A stretch of 64,000 nucleotides of DNA from Adineta vaga (lineage: Eukaryota; Rotifera), in NCBI GenBank assembly GCA_021613535.1, contig CP075495.1:6572001-6636000 (forward strand), in the 5' to 3' direction. The position numbers were made by a program, and so were the translations under genes. The notes beneath the pieces are model-generated. The model was not told the DNA's origin, ran no database searches, and saw only the letters and a program-made list of their open reading frames with translations. This document shows positions 50,509 through 61,227 of the stretch, piece after piece (position 1 is the stretch's first letter; each line of letters opens with the position of its first letter).

Positions 50509-51261
50509 AGTGAAAAATCTTCTCAATGTTTCTCGATATTTTATTTCGTTTAGGTACTAAGATCATATGACATAAAGGCGTTTTTTTTATTGACTGGTTT
50601 CTTTAATGGATACTTTAACGTTGAATGCAATAAACGTTACCTTGATTGTTGTCTTGAAGAATAGCGTGAGGAGAAACACATGCTTCATATAGTTTTATAA
50701 TAACATCAATTAATATATAGGTATAAAAGAGAACATAAACAAATCGAATCGTCGTCCTTTTGTCATTTATTTTTATTTTTTAGTCAATAAAAATTTATTG
50801 AAATTAATACAAGAAAATATCGAGATGAAAGAAATGAGTAATTCTTTAAAATCATATACATATTTACATGATTGTCAAACGATATAAACATAGATAATTA
50901 GTTACAAATTTTAAATTTTGATTTTTTCAAACTCTTTTGTAACGGAAAACAGATTTTTCATAAAATCCTCTTTTTCCGAGAATAATTTCACATAAAAATG
51001 AACTCATGAAGATCAGAAAGAATTTCAAACACTTTGTTAAGATTTAAAAAATACATCGAATATGATTCTTGTTATTTTCAAGATGGGTCTAAGTTAGTAT
51101 ATCCACGTATATTCACAGTTGTCGCTAGTACACTATTCTGTATATATGTGAAGTATTCTATCCAATAAGATAACGAATAAAAATAGAAGAAGATCGTTTG
51201 TCCACAATCGATCGATCTATATTATCTTCCATTCCATTCGCGTTTATTTATTTTCAAGAAA
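50509..51261. other. divergent spacer upstream of the YIPF1/2 gene
   Basis: About 750 bp of AT-rich DNA separate two divergent starts. No motif or gene was recognised. Confidence 0.5.
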
Positions 51262-52231
51262 ATGTTTTCGGATGATGGATTTTTAAGTGATAAATTTTCC
51301 AACAAAGGTCCAAATCAAACACATATTTTTACATCATTTCCAGATTCTGCCGTAGATCCTGATGATGATTCTTCATCCGATCATAGATTAAGTAATGATC
51401 AAACCTATGGATATAATCCATCAAATTCTCAACAAACAACTCTTCCATTACCTGCGACTGCGACTGATCCCAAAGATGAACAGTATCATATGTTGCAAGT
51501 TGAATATTATCAAAGATATTTTCAAGTTGATACTCAACAAGTTTTAGAACGCTTATTAGCATCGATGACACCACGTCCAAATAAATCCTATTTTAATTCA
51601 ACAATCAGACAAAATCCGGATTTATACGGACCATTTTGGGTTTGTATTACTTTTATAGTAACTGTCGCTATTAGTGGAAATATTCTAACATATTTCTATG
51701 TTCCTGATACCGATTTTCAAATTGATTTTTCTAAGATAACTTTATCTACTATTGTAAGTGAATGAAGATTAGCTTTTTTTTTGGATGAAACAAAACTTTA
51801 ACTTTTATTTCTAGCTTATTTGTCTATATTGGTGGTTAATGCCAGCATGTATTTATTTCTTCTTTCGATGGCATCTTAAACGTATCGAATATACATTCAT
51901 TGAATTACTTTGTATTTATGGTTATAGCTTAACAATATTTATTCCTGTATCAATTTTATGGATGATTCCAATCTCTTGGTTACAATGGTTATTAACAATA
52001 TTAGCATCAGTAATCAGTGGAAGTGTTTTAATCGTAACCTTTTGGCCAACAATTAATTCGGATCAAAAACGTTTTAATGCAATTTCAATGTTATTCGTTC
52101 TTTTAGCACATTTATTAATGGCTGTTGGTATTATGCTAGTTTTCTTTCATATCTCAGATAAAAATATTCAAATGATTAAACGACCAACAATGTTAACGAC
52201 GATGATTTCATCAGTGAAGAGTAGAGCTTAA
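51262..52231 (+). CDS. YIPF1/YIPF2-like Golgi membrane protein
   Basis: Two exons with one short intron (about 51754-51813), ATG at 51262. The acidic cytosolic N-terminus includes the conserved EYYQRYFQVDTQQVLERLL and NPDLYGPFWVCITFIVTVAI (TM1). Then come LYWWLMPACIYFFFRWHLKR, ELLCIYGYSLTIFIPVSILW, WLQWLLTILASVISGSVLIV and a last TM (LLAHLLMAVGIMLVFFHIS). These match YIPF1/2 in order and spacing. Yip1-family proteins are five-pass ER/Golgi membrane proteins interacting with Rab GTPases and coat machinery. AATAAA is present near 52283. Confidence 0.92.
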
Positions 52232-52533
52232 TCTTGGAAATGTTCGATTTTTATCAGTATTGTTATTGTTTTAGAGTTAGAATAAAAAGGTCGAAGACAA
52301 ATGAATTATCTATTGTTTTTCTTCGCTAAGTGAGATGTATGTATTATTAAGTGATCAATAGCAAATAAACGAGAATAGACTTTGAAACTGTTGATGTTGA
52401 GCGGTACCTAGAAGTATTTGGCTATCTAATAAAACGATATTTATTAGATGAATTTGCTTACTCTAATAAATAGATACGAATATCCGATTCTGAAATCTAT
52501 GTTTTAGATTAGAATATCTATAGAGAAAAAGAA
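52232..52533. other. spacer between YIPF1/2 and OLA1
   Basis: About 300 bp holding the YIPF1/2 3' UTR and the OLA1 5' region. No further feature was seen. Confidence 0.5.
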
Positions 52534-54227
52534 ATGCCACCAAAGAAGAAAGAAGAACTTAAACCAAAACCACTTATTGGTCGAGTGGGTACTAATCTTA
52601 AAATGGGTATTGTTGGTTTACCAAATGCTGGGTTAGCTTCTATTCTTACGCATTACAAAATATTCTGTTCATGTCGTTTCGATATTTTTTCGTTTTTAGA
52701 AAATCAACTTTTTTCAACATCCTAACAAAATCAAGTGTACCAGCGGAAAACTTTCCTTTTTGTACGATCAATCCAAATGAAAGTAAGAGAACGAAATCAT
52801 TTTATTGCTTCTTTCTTCAATTGAATAATGATACTCTAGGTCGAGTACCAGTACCCGATTCAAGATTTGACTTTTTATGTCAACATTACGAACCATTAAG
52901 GTACTATATTCACAAACTAATCTCATCCTTAACTATGTGTTTTTTTTTCGTATAATTTAGTAAACAACCGGCATATCTCAATGTAAATAATTCACAGAAT
53001 TTATTTGTTTTGTACTATTTCTGTTCTGAAACTTAGGTTGTCGATATTGCTGGTTTAGTAAAAGGTGCTAGTGAGGGTCAAGGTATGTATGATGTTAAAT
53101 ATATGTATCATTAACAGATACTTCGTTTCTTTAGGTCTTGGTAATGCATTTCTTTCACATATAAAAGCATGTGATGGTATTTTTCATATGGTTCGAATTT
53201 TTGATGAACCTGATATCGCTCATGTGGAGGGAAATGTTGATCCAGTTCGTGATATTGAAATTATTCATGATGAATTAAGGTTTGAATTTGTATGTCAAGA
53301 AGAAGAAAATGTATTTTTAATTTAGATTGAAAGATGTCGAAATGATAAAAAAAGTTCATGAAGATTTAGAGAAAAAAGTCGTTCGTGGAAATGATAAAGC
53401 ATTAAAACTTGATTTTGTATGTTTGCAATATTTTTCATTGATTCTTATACTATTTGTATTCATCGTTCTAGGATACTGTTACTAAAGTATTAAATATGAT
53501 TAAAGAAGAAAAAGGTAGTGTTCGTTTTCAGGATTGGAATGAAAAAGAAATCGAAGTTTTAAATAAACATCTCTTAAATACATCAAAACCAATGATTTAT
53601 TTGTTGAATATGTCGGAAGAAGATTATATTAAGAAAAAAAATAAATGGTTAGGAAAAGTTAAACAATGGATTGATGAACATGATCCCGGTGCGACTGTTA
53701 TACCATTCAGTGCGAATTATGAATATAGTCTTGTTGATTTATCGGATGAGGAACGTGAAAAAGTCATTAAAGAATCTGGAGCACCAAGGTAAGTCTCTTC
53801 AAGAATAATAAAACTTCCATTTAATGAGAAATGTTCTTTCTTTAAAGTGCATTGGAAAAAATCATTCTTGCTGGTTATCGAGCCTTGCAATTATGTTATT
53901 TTTTTACATGTGGAAAAGATGAAGTCAAAGCATGGACAATACAAGTTGCAACAAAAGCACCACAAGCTGCTGGACGTATTCATACGGATTTTGAAAAAGG
54001 GTTTATTATGGCGGAAGTAATGAAATTTGATGATTTCAAAGAATTTGGAAATGAAAATGCTGTTAAAGTAGGATTAAATCATCTTGACGAGATTGATAAG
54101 ATAATTTTATTATTCGTAGGCTGAAGGAAAATATCGTCAACAAGGCAAAAATTATACGGTTGAAGACGGAGATATAATTTATTTTAAAACTAATACAGGT
54201 GGTGGTTTAAATGCAGCAAAGAAATAG
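52534..54227 (+). CDS. OLA1: Obg-like ATPase 1 (YchF family)
   Basis: ATG at 52534 (MPPKKK, as in animal OLA1), stop TAG near 54225, with seven or so introns. The P-loop is split by an intron and joins to [14 protein letters not shown]. Switch and G motifs follow: [50 protein letters not shown] (the changed G4, NxxE, that gives ATP preference), then [20 protein letters not shown] with the TGS domain and [19 protein letters not shown]. It is a cytosolic ATPase that modulates translation and stress responses. The Ala in NAGKS, where most animals have Val, is a small difference. Confidence 0.94.
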
Positions 54228-54355
54228 GCTCAACTGGTTTTTGTTTTTGTTTTTATTTTCTTTTTCGCATTACTACTTTCTTTTCTTTTCTTTTCTGATC
54301 CGTTGTTTGTCATCGTTTTGATCAGTTCAAAGATTTTCTCCCATTCATTCTAGAT

Positions 54356-55072
54356 ATGTCGTGGAATTCAGCAGAGTTTTTTAATCAACAATATACTGAA
54401 TCAACATCTTCTCAATTTGAACAATATGCCAATGGAAATTTTATGACATCACCATTTCATTACAATTCTCAAATAAATAATTCAAATCAATTCTATTGTC
54501 CAAATGATTATATTCCACCAATAGTTTCATCAACTTTAGATGAAATTGAAAATAATGAACCACCTTTATTAGAAGAATTAGGCATTAATTTTGAACATAT
54601 ATTCAAAAAAACGAAAGCTGTTTTAAATCCATTTACAACACCTGACTATTCAATTCTTGATGATGTAGATTTAGCTGGTCCATTAGTATTTTGTCTCGCA
54701 TTTGCTTTTAGTCTTTTATTATTAGGTAAAATTCATTTTGGTTATGTTTATGGCATTGTTACTTTAGGTACTTTTGGAATGTATACATTATTAAATCTTT
54801 TAACATCACCCGATAAATCATGTTCAAGTATATTTGTTACAAGTGTACTTGGTTATTGTCTTTTACCTATGGTTTTTCTCTCATTTTCATCATGTATATT
54901 TCATTTAAATGGCTTTCTTGGAATGATCATTGCGATCATTTTTATCTTCTGGTCATCAATATCAGCATCGAAACTCTTTGCAACATCTTTAGCAATGATA
55001 GGACAACAATTACTTGTTGCTTATCCATGTGCTTTATTCTATGGTGTTTTTGCTTTATTAACAATGTTTTAA
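54356..55072 (+). CDS. YIPF5/YIPF7-like membrane protein
   Basis: The coding exon is intronless, 238 residues, ATG at 54356. The N-terminal half is Asn/Gln/Ser-rich, then PPLLEELGINFEHIFKKTKA, VLNPFTTPDYSILDDVDLAG and PLVFCLAFAFSLLLLGKIHF. These are hallmarks of YIPF5 (ELGINFxHI, DxDLAGPLVF). SVLGYCLLPMVFLSF and LVAYPCALFYGVFALLTMF complete five TM segments. YIPF5 works in ER-to-Golgi transport with YIF1. The ATG follows CTAG closely, so an upstream untranslated exon is possible. The stop is only 46 bp from the convergent stop of the calcium-sensor gene. Confidence 0.9.
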   Translation: MSWNSAEFFNQQYTESTSSQFEQYANGNFMTSPFHYNSQINNSNQFYCPNDYIPPIVSSTLDEIENNEPPLLEELGINFEHIFKKTKAVLNPFTTPDYSILDDVDLAGPLVFCLAFAFSLLLLGKIHFGYVYGIVTLGTFGMYTLLNLLTSPDKSCSSIFVTSVLGYCLLPMVFLSFSSCIFHLNGFLGMIIAIIFIFWSSISASKLFATSLAMIGQQLLVAYPCALFYGVFALLTMF

Positions 55073-55118
55073 AACAAAAAGAAATGTGTGTGTTTTGTTT
55101 TTCTCACATTATTAATCT

Positions 55119-55893
55119 TTAGTCATTGATATTGGGTGTAGCTAATGTCGAATCAGATAATGATTTTTGCATAGGCGATTGGAATTTTAATTGTTTTTTA
55201 AATAAATTTCCTGTAATACTTTCTGATTTACTTCTCCGTTTATTAATCAATGGTCGACAATCAATTAATTTCATAATTGTTGAATCTTTTTGAGCAATTG
55301 TCACAAATTCACTTTTCGTTACTGTACTAAGAAGTTCATCACTATCGATATCATCTTGATTTGATAAAAATAATTCTTTGACACGTTCAATTGCATCATC
55401 ATATACTTCAACTCGTGACATATCAACATCAGATAATTCATAAAGAGCTTGAACAATATTTTCAAGTTCGAAAGCATCAAGTTGATTATCATTATCTAGA
55501 AAGGAAAAGACGAAAGTTTGATATATGAGAATTTAATTCATTACCTCGATCACATAAGTCAAATGCCCATCGAATCTTTTCTGTAGGTGATGCTTTTGTA
55601 GTATAATATAATCCTGTTATAAATTCTTCGAAATCAACCATTTCATCTCGATTAGTATCATAAGCATCAAATGCATATTTAGCAAAATTTTCCGTTGCAC
55701 CATGATGAAATAAAGTCTGATAGAATTTCTCAAAATCAGCCAATGTTAAATAGCCTGTTGGTGTATATTTAAGAAAATCATAATAGAAATATTGGATTTC
55801 ATCAGGTAAAAATGATGTTGCACTTGTAATACGACGAAGAACAACTTGTTCAAGTGGTGGGACTGAAGAATATCGACTTTTTTTTTGACCCAT
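55119..55893 (-). CDS. neuronal calcium sensor-like EF-hand protein with extended tail
   Basis: Two exons around an intron of about 50 nt, ATG at 55891-55893 giving MGQ (myristoylation-type). The order matches the frequenin/recoverin family: LPDEIQYFYYDFLKYTPTGY (EF1, non-binding as in the family), DTNRDEMVDFEE (EF2, canonical), DRDNDNQLDAFE (EF3, canonical). The EF4 region is disrupted by an insertion (LSNQDDIDSDELLSTVTKSE) and lacks a normal loop. A basic/Ser-rich tail of about 40 residues follows (NKRRSKSESITGNLFKKQ), beyond the usual family end. It probably reads Ca2+ near membranes to control channels, kinases or receptors. It is divergent from the actin gene (303 bp). Confidence 0.85.
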
Positions 55894-56195
55894 TCGAGCA
55901 AAAATGAATCTGATTTATAAAAATCTTATGATGTTGTTTTTTCTTCATTACCAATTCCATATCAATAACAAAAATTAATTCAGCATCTGTGACATTAATT
56001 TATCTTTCTTCAATTACTTATACATTCCTTTTTTGGTATTATTTAGTCATTGACTTTACCTGTTATCAAAAAATAGATAAGTAAAACAATAGAGAATACC
56101 TTAAATGGTTAGACAATAATCATTCGAATAGCCTATATAAATTCTTTGAAATATCAATATGAAATTATTCTATATTTTCAAAGTTATTCAACAAG
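55894..56195. promoter_or_regulatory. compact divergent promoter, calcium sensor / actin
   Basis: Only about 300 bp separate the two divergent ATGs, so it must carry promoter function for both genes. A TATATAA-like block occurs near 56134 on the actin side. No other motif was named. Confidence 0.4.
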
Positions 56196-57439
56196 ATGTC
56201 TTTCAATACAAGTGATCAATTGAATCCAATTGTTATTGATAATGGTACTGGAATGCTTAAAGCAGGTTTTGGTGGAGAAGATGCTCCACGTGCAGTCTTT
56301 CCTGCTGTTGTTGGTCGTCCTCGTTATAATATTGTTATGAATGGTATGCATCAAAAAGATGCATTTGTTGGTGATGAAGCATTAGCCAAGCGAGGTATTT
56401 TAGCACTTCAATATCCGATTGAAAATGGAATTGTTGGAAATTGGAATGATATGGAAAAAATTTGGCATCATACATTCTATAATGAACTTCGAGTTGCACC
56501 TGAAGAACATCCTGTTTTAATTACAGAAGCACCATTAAATCCAAAAACAAATCGAGAAAAGATGACACAAATTCTTTTCGAACAATTCAATACACCAGGT
56601 AAGAGAATATCTTATGATTTCATAGAAATTTCATCGGTTTTGTCGATTTAGCTATGTATGTGGCAATTCAAGCTGTTCTATCACTTTATGCATCAGGTCG
56701 AACAACTGGTATTGTACTTGATTCAGGTGATGGCGTTACCCATACAGTACCAATTTATGAAGGATATGCATTACCACATGCAATTGGTCGTTTAAATTTA
56801 GCTGGTCGAGATCTTACGAATTGGATGGGTCGTATATTGACTGAACGTGGTTATTCATTTACATCAACAGCTGAACGTGAAATTGTTCGAGATATTAAAG
56901 AAAAACTTTGCTATGTGGCATCCGACTTCGATCAAGAATTAAGTCGTGCAACATCGTCAAATAAAATTGAAACTAATTATGAATTACCTGATGGTCAAAT
57001 TATAACAATTGGTAATGAACGTTTTCGTTGTCCTGAAGCACTTTTTGATCCATCGCTGCTTGGTCGTGAAGATGAAGGCATTGTTCAAATGGTTTATAAG
57101 ACAATCATGAAATGTGATATTGATGTACGAAAAGAATTATATGCGAATACTGTTTTATCAGGAGGTAAAAACTCAAATGCATTATATACGTTTTTTCTGA
57201 TTTCTTTTCTTTAAGGTACAACTATGTATAGTGGTATAGCTGATCGACTAGAAAAAGACCTCAAAGGATTAATTCCATCAAATATGAAAGTCAAAGTGAT
57301 TGCTCCACCTGAACGTAAATATTCTGTATGGATTGGTGGTTCCATTTTAAGTTCTTTACAAACATTCGATGCTATGTGGATAACAAAACGAGAATATGAT
57401 GAATCAGGTCCATCGATCGTACATCGAAAATGTTTTTAA
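56196..57439 (+). CDS. divergent actin paralogue
   Basis: Three exons, ATG at 56196, stop TAA ending 57439, about 375 residues. Actin motifs are kept: [56 protein letters not shown]-type, [72 protein letters not shown] and the C-terminal SIVHRKCF. It differs from conventional actin in many places: the D-loop region ([14 protein letters not shown]) and the hinge/subdomain 3 ([24 protein letters not shown]). His73 is replaced by Asn in YPIENGI. It is likely an expressed, specialised or stage-specific actin rather than an Arp, since the spacing is actin-like. AATAAA-type signals lie near 57450 and 57480. Confidence 0.9.
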
Positions 57440-58289
57440 ATTTTTGTCTAAATAAATCATTTTGTTTATATTCTTGAAATAATAAAAGTTTTTTTTGATA
57501 TTGTCAGTGCAATTATCATTTTCATCAACTCTTTCGAATGCTTCAAAGAATTTCTTTGTGTCTAAAATATGATATTCCATCAATAAATTCTACATTCTTT
57601 GATGATATCCTTGTCAATAAAGTATGTCATCATCATTTATCTTTGCTTGAAAAATTTCATATGTGAATACAGAGAGATATTAGATAATTTATTCCCAGTA
57701 ACATTATCAATTAGTACAGAATAAACAACTAAATGTTATCATGACATAATCAAAAGCACTTTTTCAAAGAGATAAGATTAATCATTGATAATACTCCGAT
57801 TAATCAACTAGAATTTCTCTGTTATGTAAATGCATATCGTATGTTTTACATTATAATCGTATATGATTAAATTTCTATTTGATTGACAAGAATTGTTTTT
57901 TAAGAATATATTTCATTCGGTACGATAAATTTTAAAGAGATTTGTTGTAGTTTTATTTTTCTAACAACAAATTATCTACGTGAATGAGTCGGTTTTTTTA
58001 GAAATAAATATAACTCCAGTTTTGTTTGTCGAAGTTCTTGTTTTTCTAATAATTCTTTTCATATAAACAGAAAAAAAACACGATTGAAATGCATACACAT
58101 ATATGTATGTATGTATGTATGTATATATAAAATGTACAATCAGCAAATAGATGATCATATATCTAAAGGCTACACCGAAGAAAAGAGAGACAGAGAGAGA
58201 GAGAAAGTAAAAACAACAACAACAAAAGGAAAGAAAACTGTAGCGCCCACTGTATGACGACTTATATACATAATAAAAGAATAGAAAGA
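57440..58289. other. intergenic spacer between convergent genes
   Basis: About 850 bp with no gene. A short GTAT run sits near 58102-58126 and a GA-rich tract near 58186-58206. Confidence 0.55.
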
Positions 58290-60682
58290 TTAATTACTAG
58301 CCGTTTGTTTAATATCGCTTTCAGCTGAAACGGTATTGAAATTTCGTTTTAAGGATGTTAATTGTCTATCAGCACCATATGCTACAGACATATTTGCATC
58401 TAAATTTAAAGATTTTTTTGTTTGACAACGACGAAGTATCTCATTAAAACAAGAATCTTCACCAGTGATCACATGACTAAAGAAAAAAATACGAATATTT
58501 ATATATTTGATTTTGTTTTCCCGTAATTGATTGTATTTACTCTCGTTTTAAATGTTGTCTCATTAACATGCGCGATTTACATCCCAAGGAACAAAAACAA
58601 CAAACATATGTGTCAAAATCTTGATGATATACCATATGGGATGTTAATTTATCTTTACGAAAAAAGAAACGACCACAAATATTGCATCCATAACGAACGT
58701 GTCTATCATGTATTGATGTCTTATGACGAATCATTGTATGAACACTACTGAATACTTTATTACCTAGAAGAAAATCAAAAAGAAAACTTCAGATGTTTGT
58801 TTTTTTGTAGACAAGAAAAATCTATTAGATAATGTATCGTACAAATTGGACAAGCCGCTTTCGAATCCAATCGCGTGTTCAAAAGTTCTTCCTAAGAACA
58901 TGAAAGAAAATAGAATATAAATGAGATAAGAGCTTTTTTTCCGTACCATATTTTCTTGGAGAGGATCAAATAATGATGGTGTCGTCGGAGATAGATGAGA
59001 ATCACAATTCTCAAGTACCTAAAAGAGAGATTGAAAATAAAACGATTTTCTAAAGCACATTAGTTTTTTTTCCGATGATGAATATGATACAAGATTACAA
59101 AATATGAGTAAAACTACGTACTATTCATTCCAATTTTTCAAATCAAAATCGAGGTAAGTTATCTTTAAAGTCATGACATTTATTCCTAAATTCTTAACGT
59201 ATTCGTTGTAATATTTATCAAAATTTTAAGATAAAAAACACGATACGATGTTTATCTCCTTTGTAGAACATCCTTTTTTCATTATCCTTATATACCAAAA
59301 TGTTCTTCAGAAAATTCTCCTAACTCTAGGAATAGACTTAGTTTTAATATAATTATTATTCATCATGTCAAAGAAAAAGAAGAAAACAACATACATTAAC
59401 TGTTGCATCTGAGGTACACATGCCATTGTTTGCATGTTCTTGCCCAAGTAATAGACTATCAAATGTTTCATGACATTGAGCGCATTTGAAATGTGTTGAT
59501 CCCATTGATGAACAAGTGTCCGAATCTGTAAATGCGATAAGCATTGGACGACGATGAATTGTAGCAACTGTTTTATTCGTTTCATTTTCCTGGATAAGTT
59601 CAAGTGCTGGTGATAAAGGTTCATCGTCTACAGATTTTAAATTTACCATTTGTTGTTGTTGTTGTTGTTGTTGTTGATGATGGTGATGGTGATGGTTATG
59701 ATTGTGTTGTCGATTATGTTCATGATTATCAGTTGAATAGGATAGACAATTGTTAGTCGATGGAGAAAGTGATGTTGACCACAAACTACTTGAATAAATA
59801 AAATTAGGTGCAACATTTTTATCCGGTGATAGAACACCATCAATATCTTCTAAACAACGTGATTCATCACTTGATAATTCAATATCACTTTCACCACGAT
59901 TAGATTCAACAGTCATTAATTCTAACAAAGAGAGAAAAAAATAAATGTAGGAATACTTCAATTTTGATAAATAGACAAATCCACTAACCTGGACTACCTT
60001 CATAGGTTTTCAGTTGCATTGTTTGCCAATTTGAAATCATATTTGATGGGTGTAAACGATCGATTACATTTATTGTCGTTGTTGGAATCACAGATGTGGG
60101 TGGATCAATCGTTAATATTCTGGGTCGTTTTGAAATTGATTCTTGTGAATATTGCTGTTGTTTCAGATCTGTTTTGAGCGATAACATCGGCGTAGCTGGC
60201 GGAGAAGCTGTTTCAATATGTGTTGTTTCACGAATTGAAATTTCTGCTGCAAATGATCGTCCACATGCACATGTAAAACGTTGACCATGATTGATTTTCG
60301 GTGTCAATACAGATTGAACAGGCGTTGATACTGCAAAAAGTTTATTAAATAAGAATAAACTTATTCATAGAATCAAGCAAAAGAATTATTAGAGGAGAAT
60401 TGAATGTTTACAACTATTGATTGAAATTTCTCATCAACATCGGAAGAAGATGATGAAATATCGAATATAATCTTGAAATTTTCTCTATTTTTTTATCTTG
60501 TTTAATAGAATATGATTGAATTGGAAATTGAAGTAAAATCTATTTGAAAGCAACTTACATAATCCGGAAATTCTGTATCTTGAAATTTCTCCATCAAGCC
60601 AATTAATTAATGGTACAATTTGATCGGATTTTGTCTGTTCAATAGCTTTAGTTATAATCGCTTGGATATCTCCGAATTCCAT
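58290..60682 (-). CDS. C2H2 zinc-finger protein with His/Gln-rich linker
   Basis: ATG at 60680-60682, stop TAA at 58290, about six exons. The first exon encodes a helical-looking N-terminus (MEFGDIQAIITKAIEQTKSD, LINWLDGEISRYRIS) that I do not recognise. It splices in phase to a Pro/Ser/Thr-rich linker (60000-60310), then an acidic region, a His run and a Gln run (59640-59700). Fingers in order: FKCAQCHETFDSLLLGQEH (C2HC-like), KAACPIC (partial), VFSSVHTMIRHKTSIH, then the best C2H2 unit YGCNICGRFFFRKDKLTSHM followed by VYH, and YVCCFCSLGCKSRMLMRQHL. It is probably a nuclear DNA-binding regulator, with unknown target. The C-terminal tail is Ser/Asn-rich. The gene is divergent from CK1 (545 bp). 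Confidence 0.75.
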
Positions 60683-61227
60683 ATAATTCTAATTTTTTTT
60701 TCGTCTTCTTTTTTTAGGCTAAAATAGGAAAAGAATATATTCGAACGAAAAATTATTTTGCTTATTTTTTCTGAGTCAAAATCCACAAGAATCATGATAT
60801 GTTTTTTTCTTACTCGAAAAAATAATATATTCTAAATATAAATACATGAATATATGGCGCCACATATCGTCAAAATCATTCGAACATGTGGCGCATCTTA
60901 TCGATGATTGGTTCATATAGACGACACAAAGATACATTCAGATAGAAAACAAATAACAAATAACATCACTTGTAGAAGAGGGCGAAAATGATGTTGATGG
61001 TTCAATGCACTTACGCATCAGCTGAGTGTTTTTTTTCTCTCATTTTTTCTTTCTTTTTAGATCACTTTTTTTCTCTCTTAATAGCCATTGATAAAAACGA
61101 TGAATAATTATCAATAAAAATAAAGAAAAAGAAAAGAAAAAAAATTCTGACAAAATCTTCTCTTCGACTCTTCGTTGTTCTTCCTCTTCTTCTTCTTCTT
61201 CTCTTTTTGTTTCGTAATTAAACAAGA
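60683..61227. promoter_or_regulatory. divergent promoter with 9-bp inverted repeat
   Basis: The region lies between the starts of the zinc-finger gene and CK1. GCGCCACAT at 60857-60865 is matched by its exact reverse complement ATGTGGCGC at 60886-60894, with a 20-bp spacer. This is GC-rich against an AT-rich background. It could be a paired transcription-factor site or an operator-like dyad. A CTTCTT-rich pyrimidine tract precedes the CK1 ATG. Confidence 0.45.
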
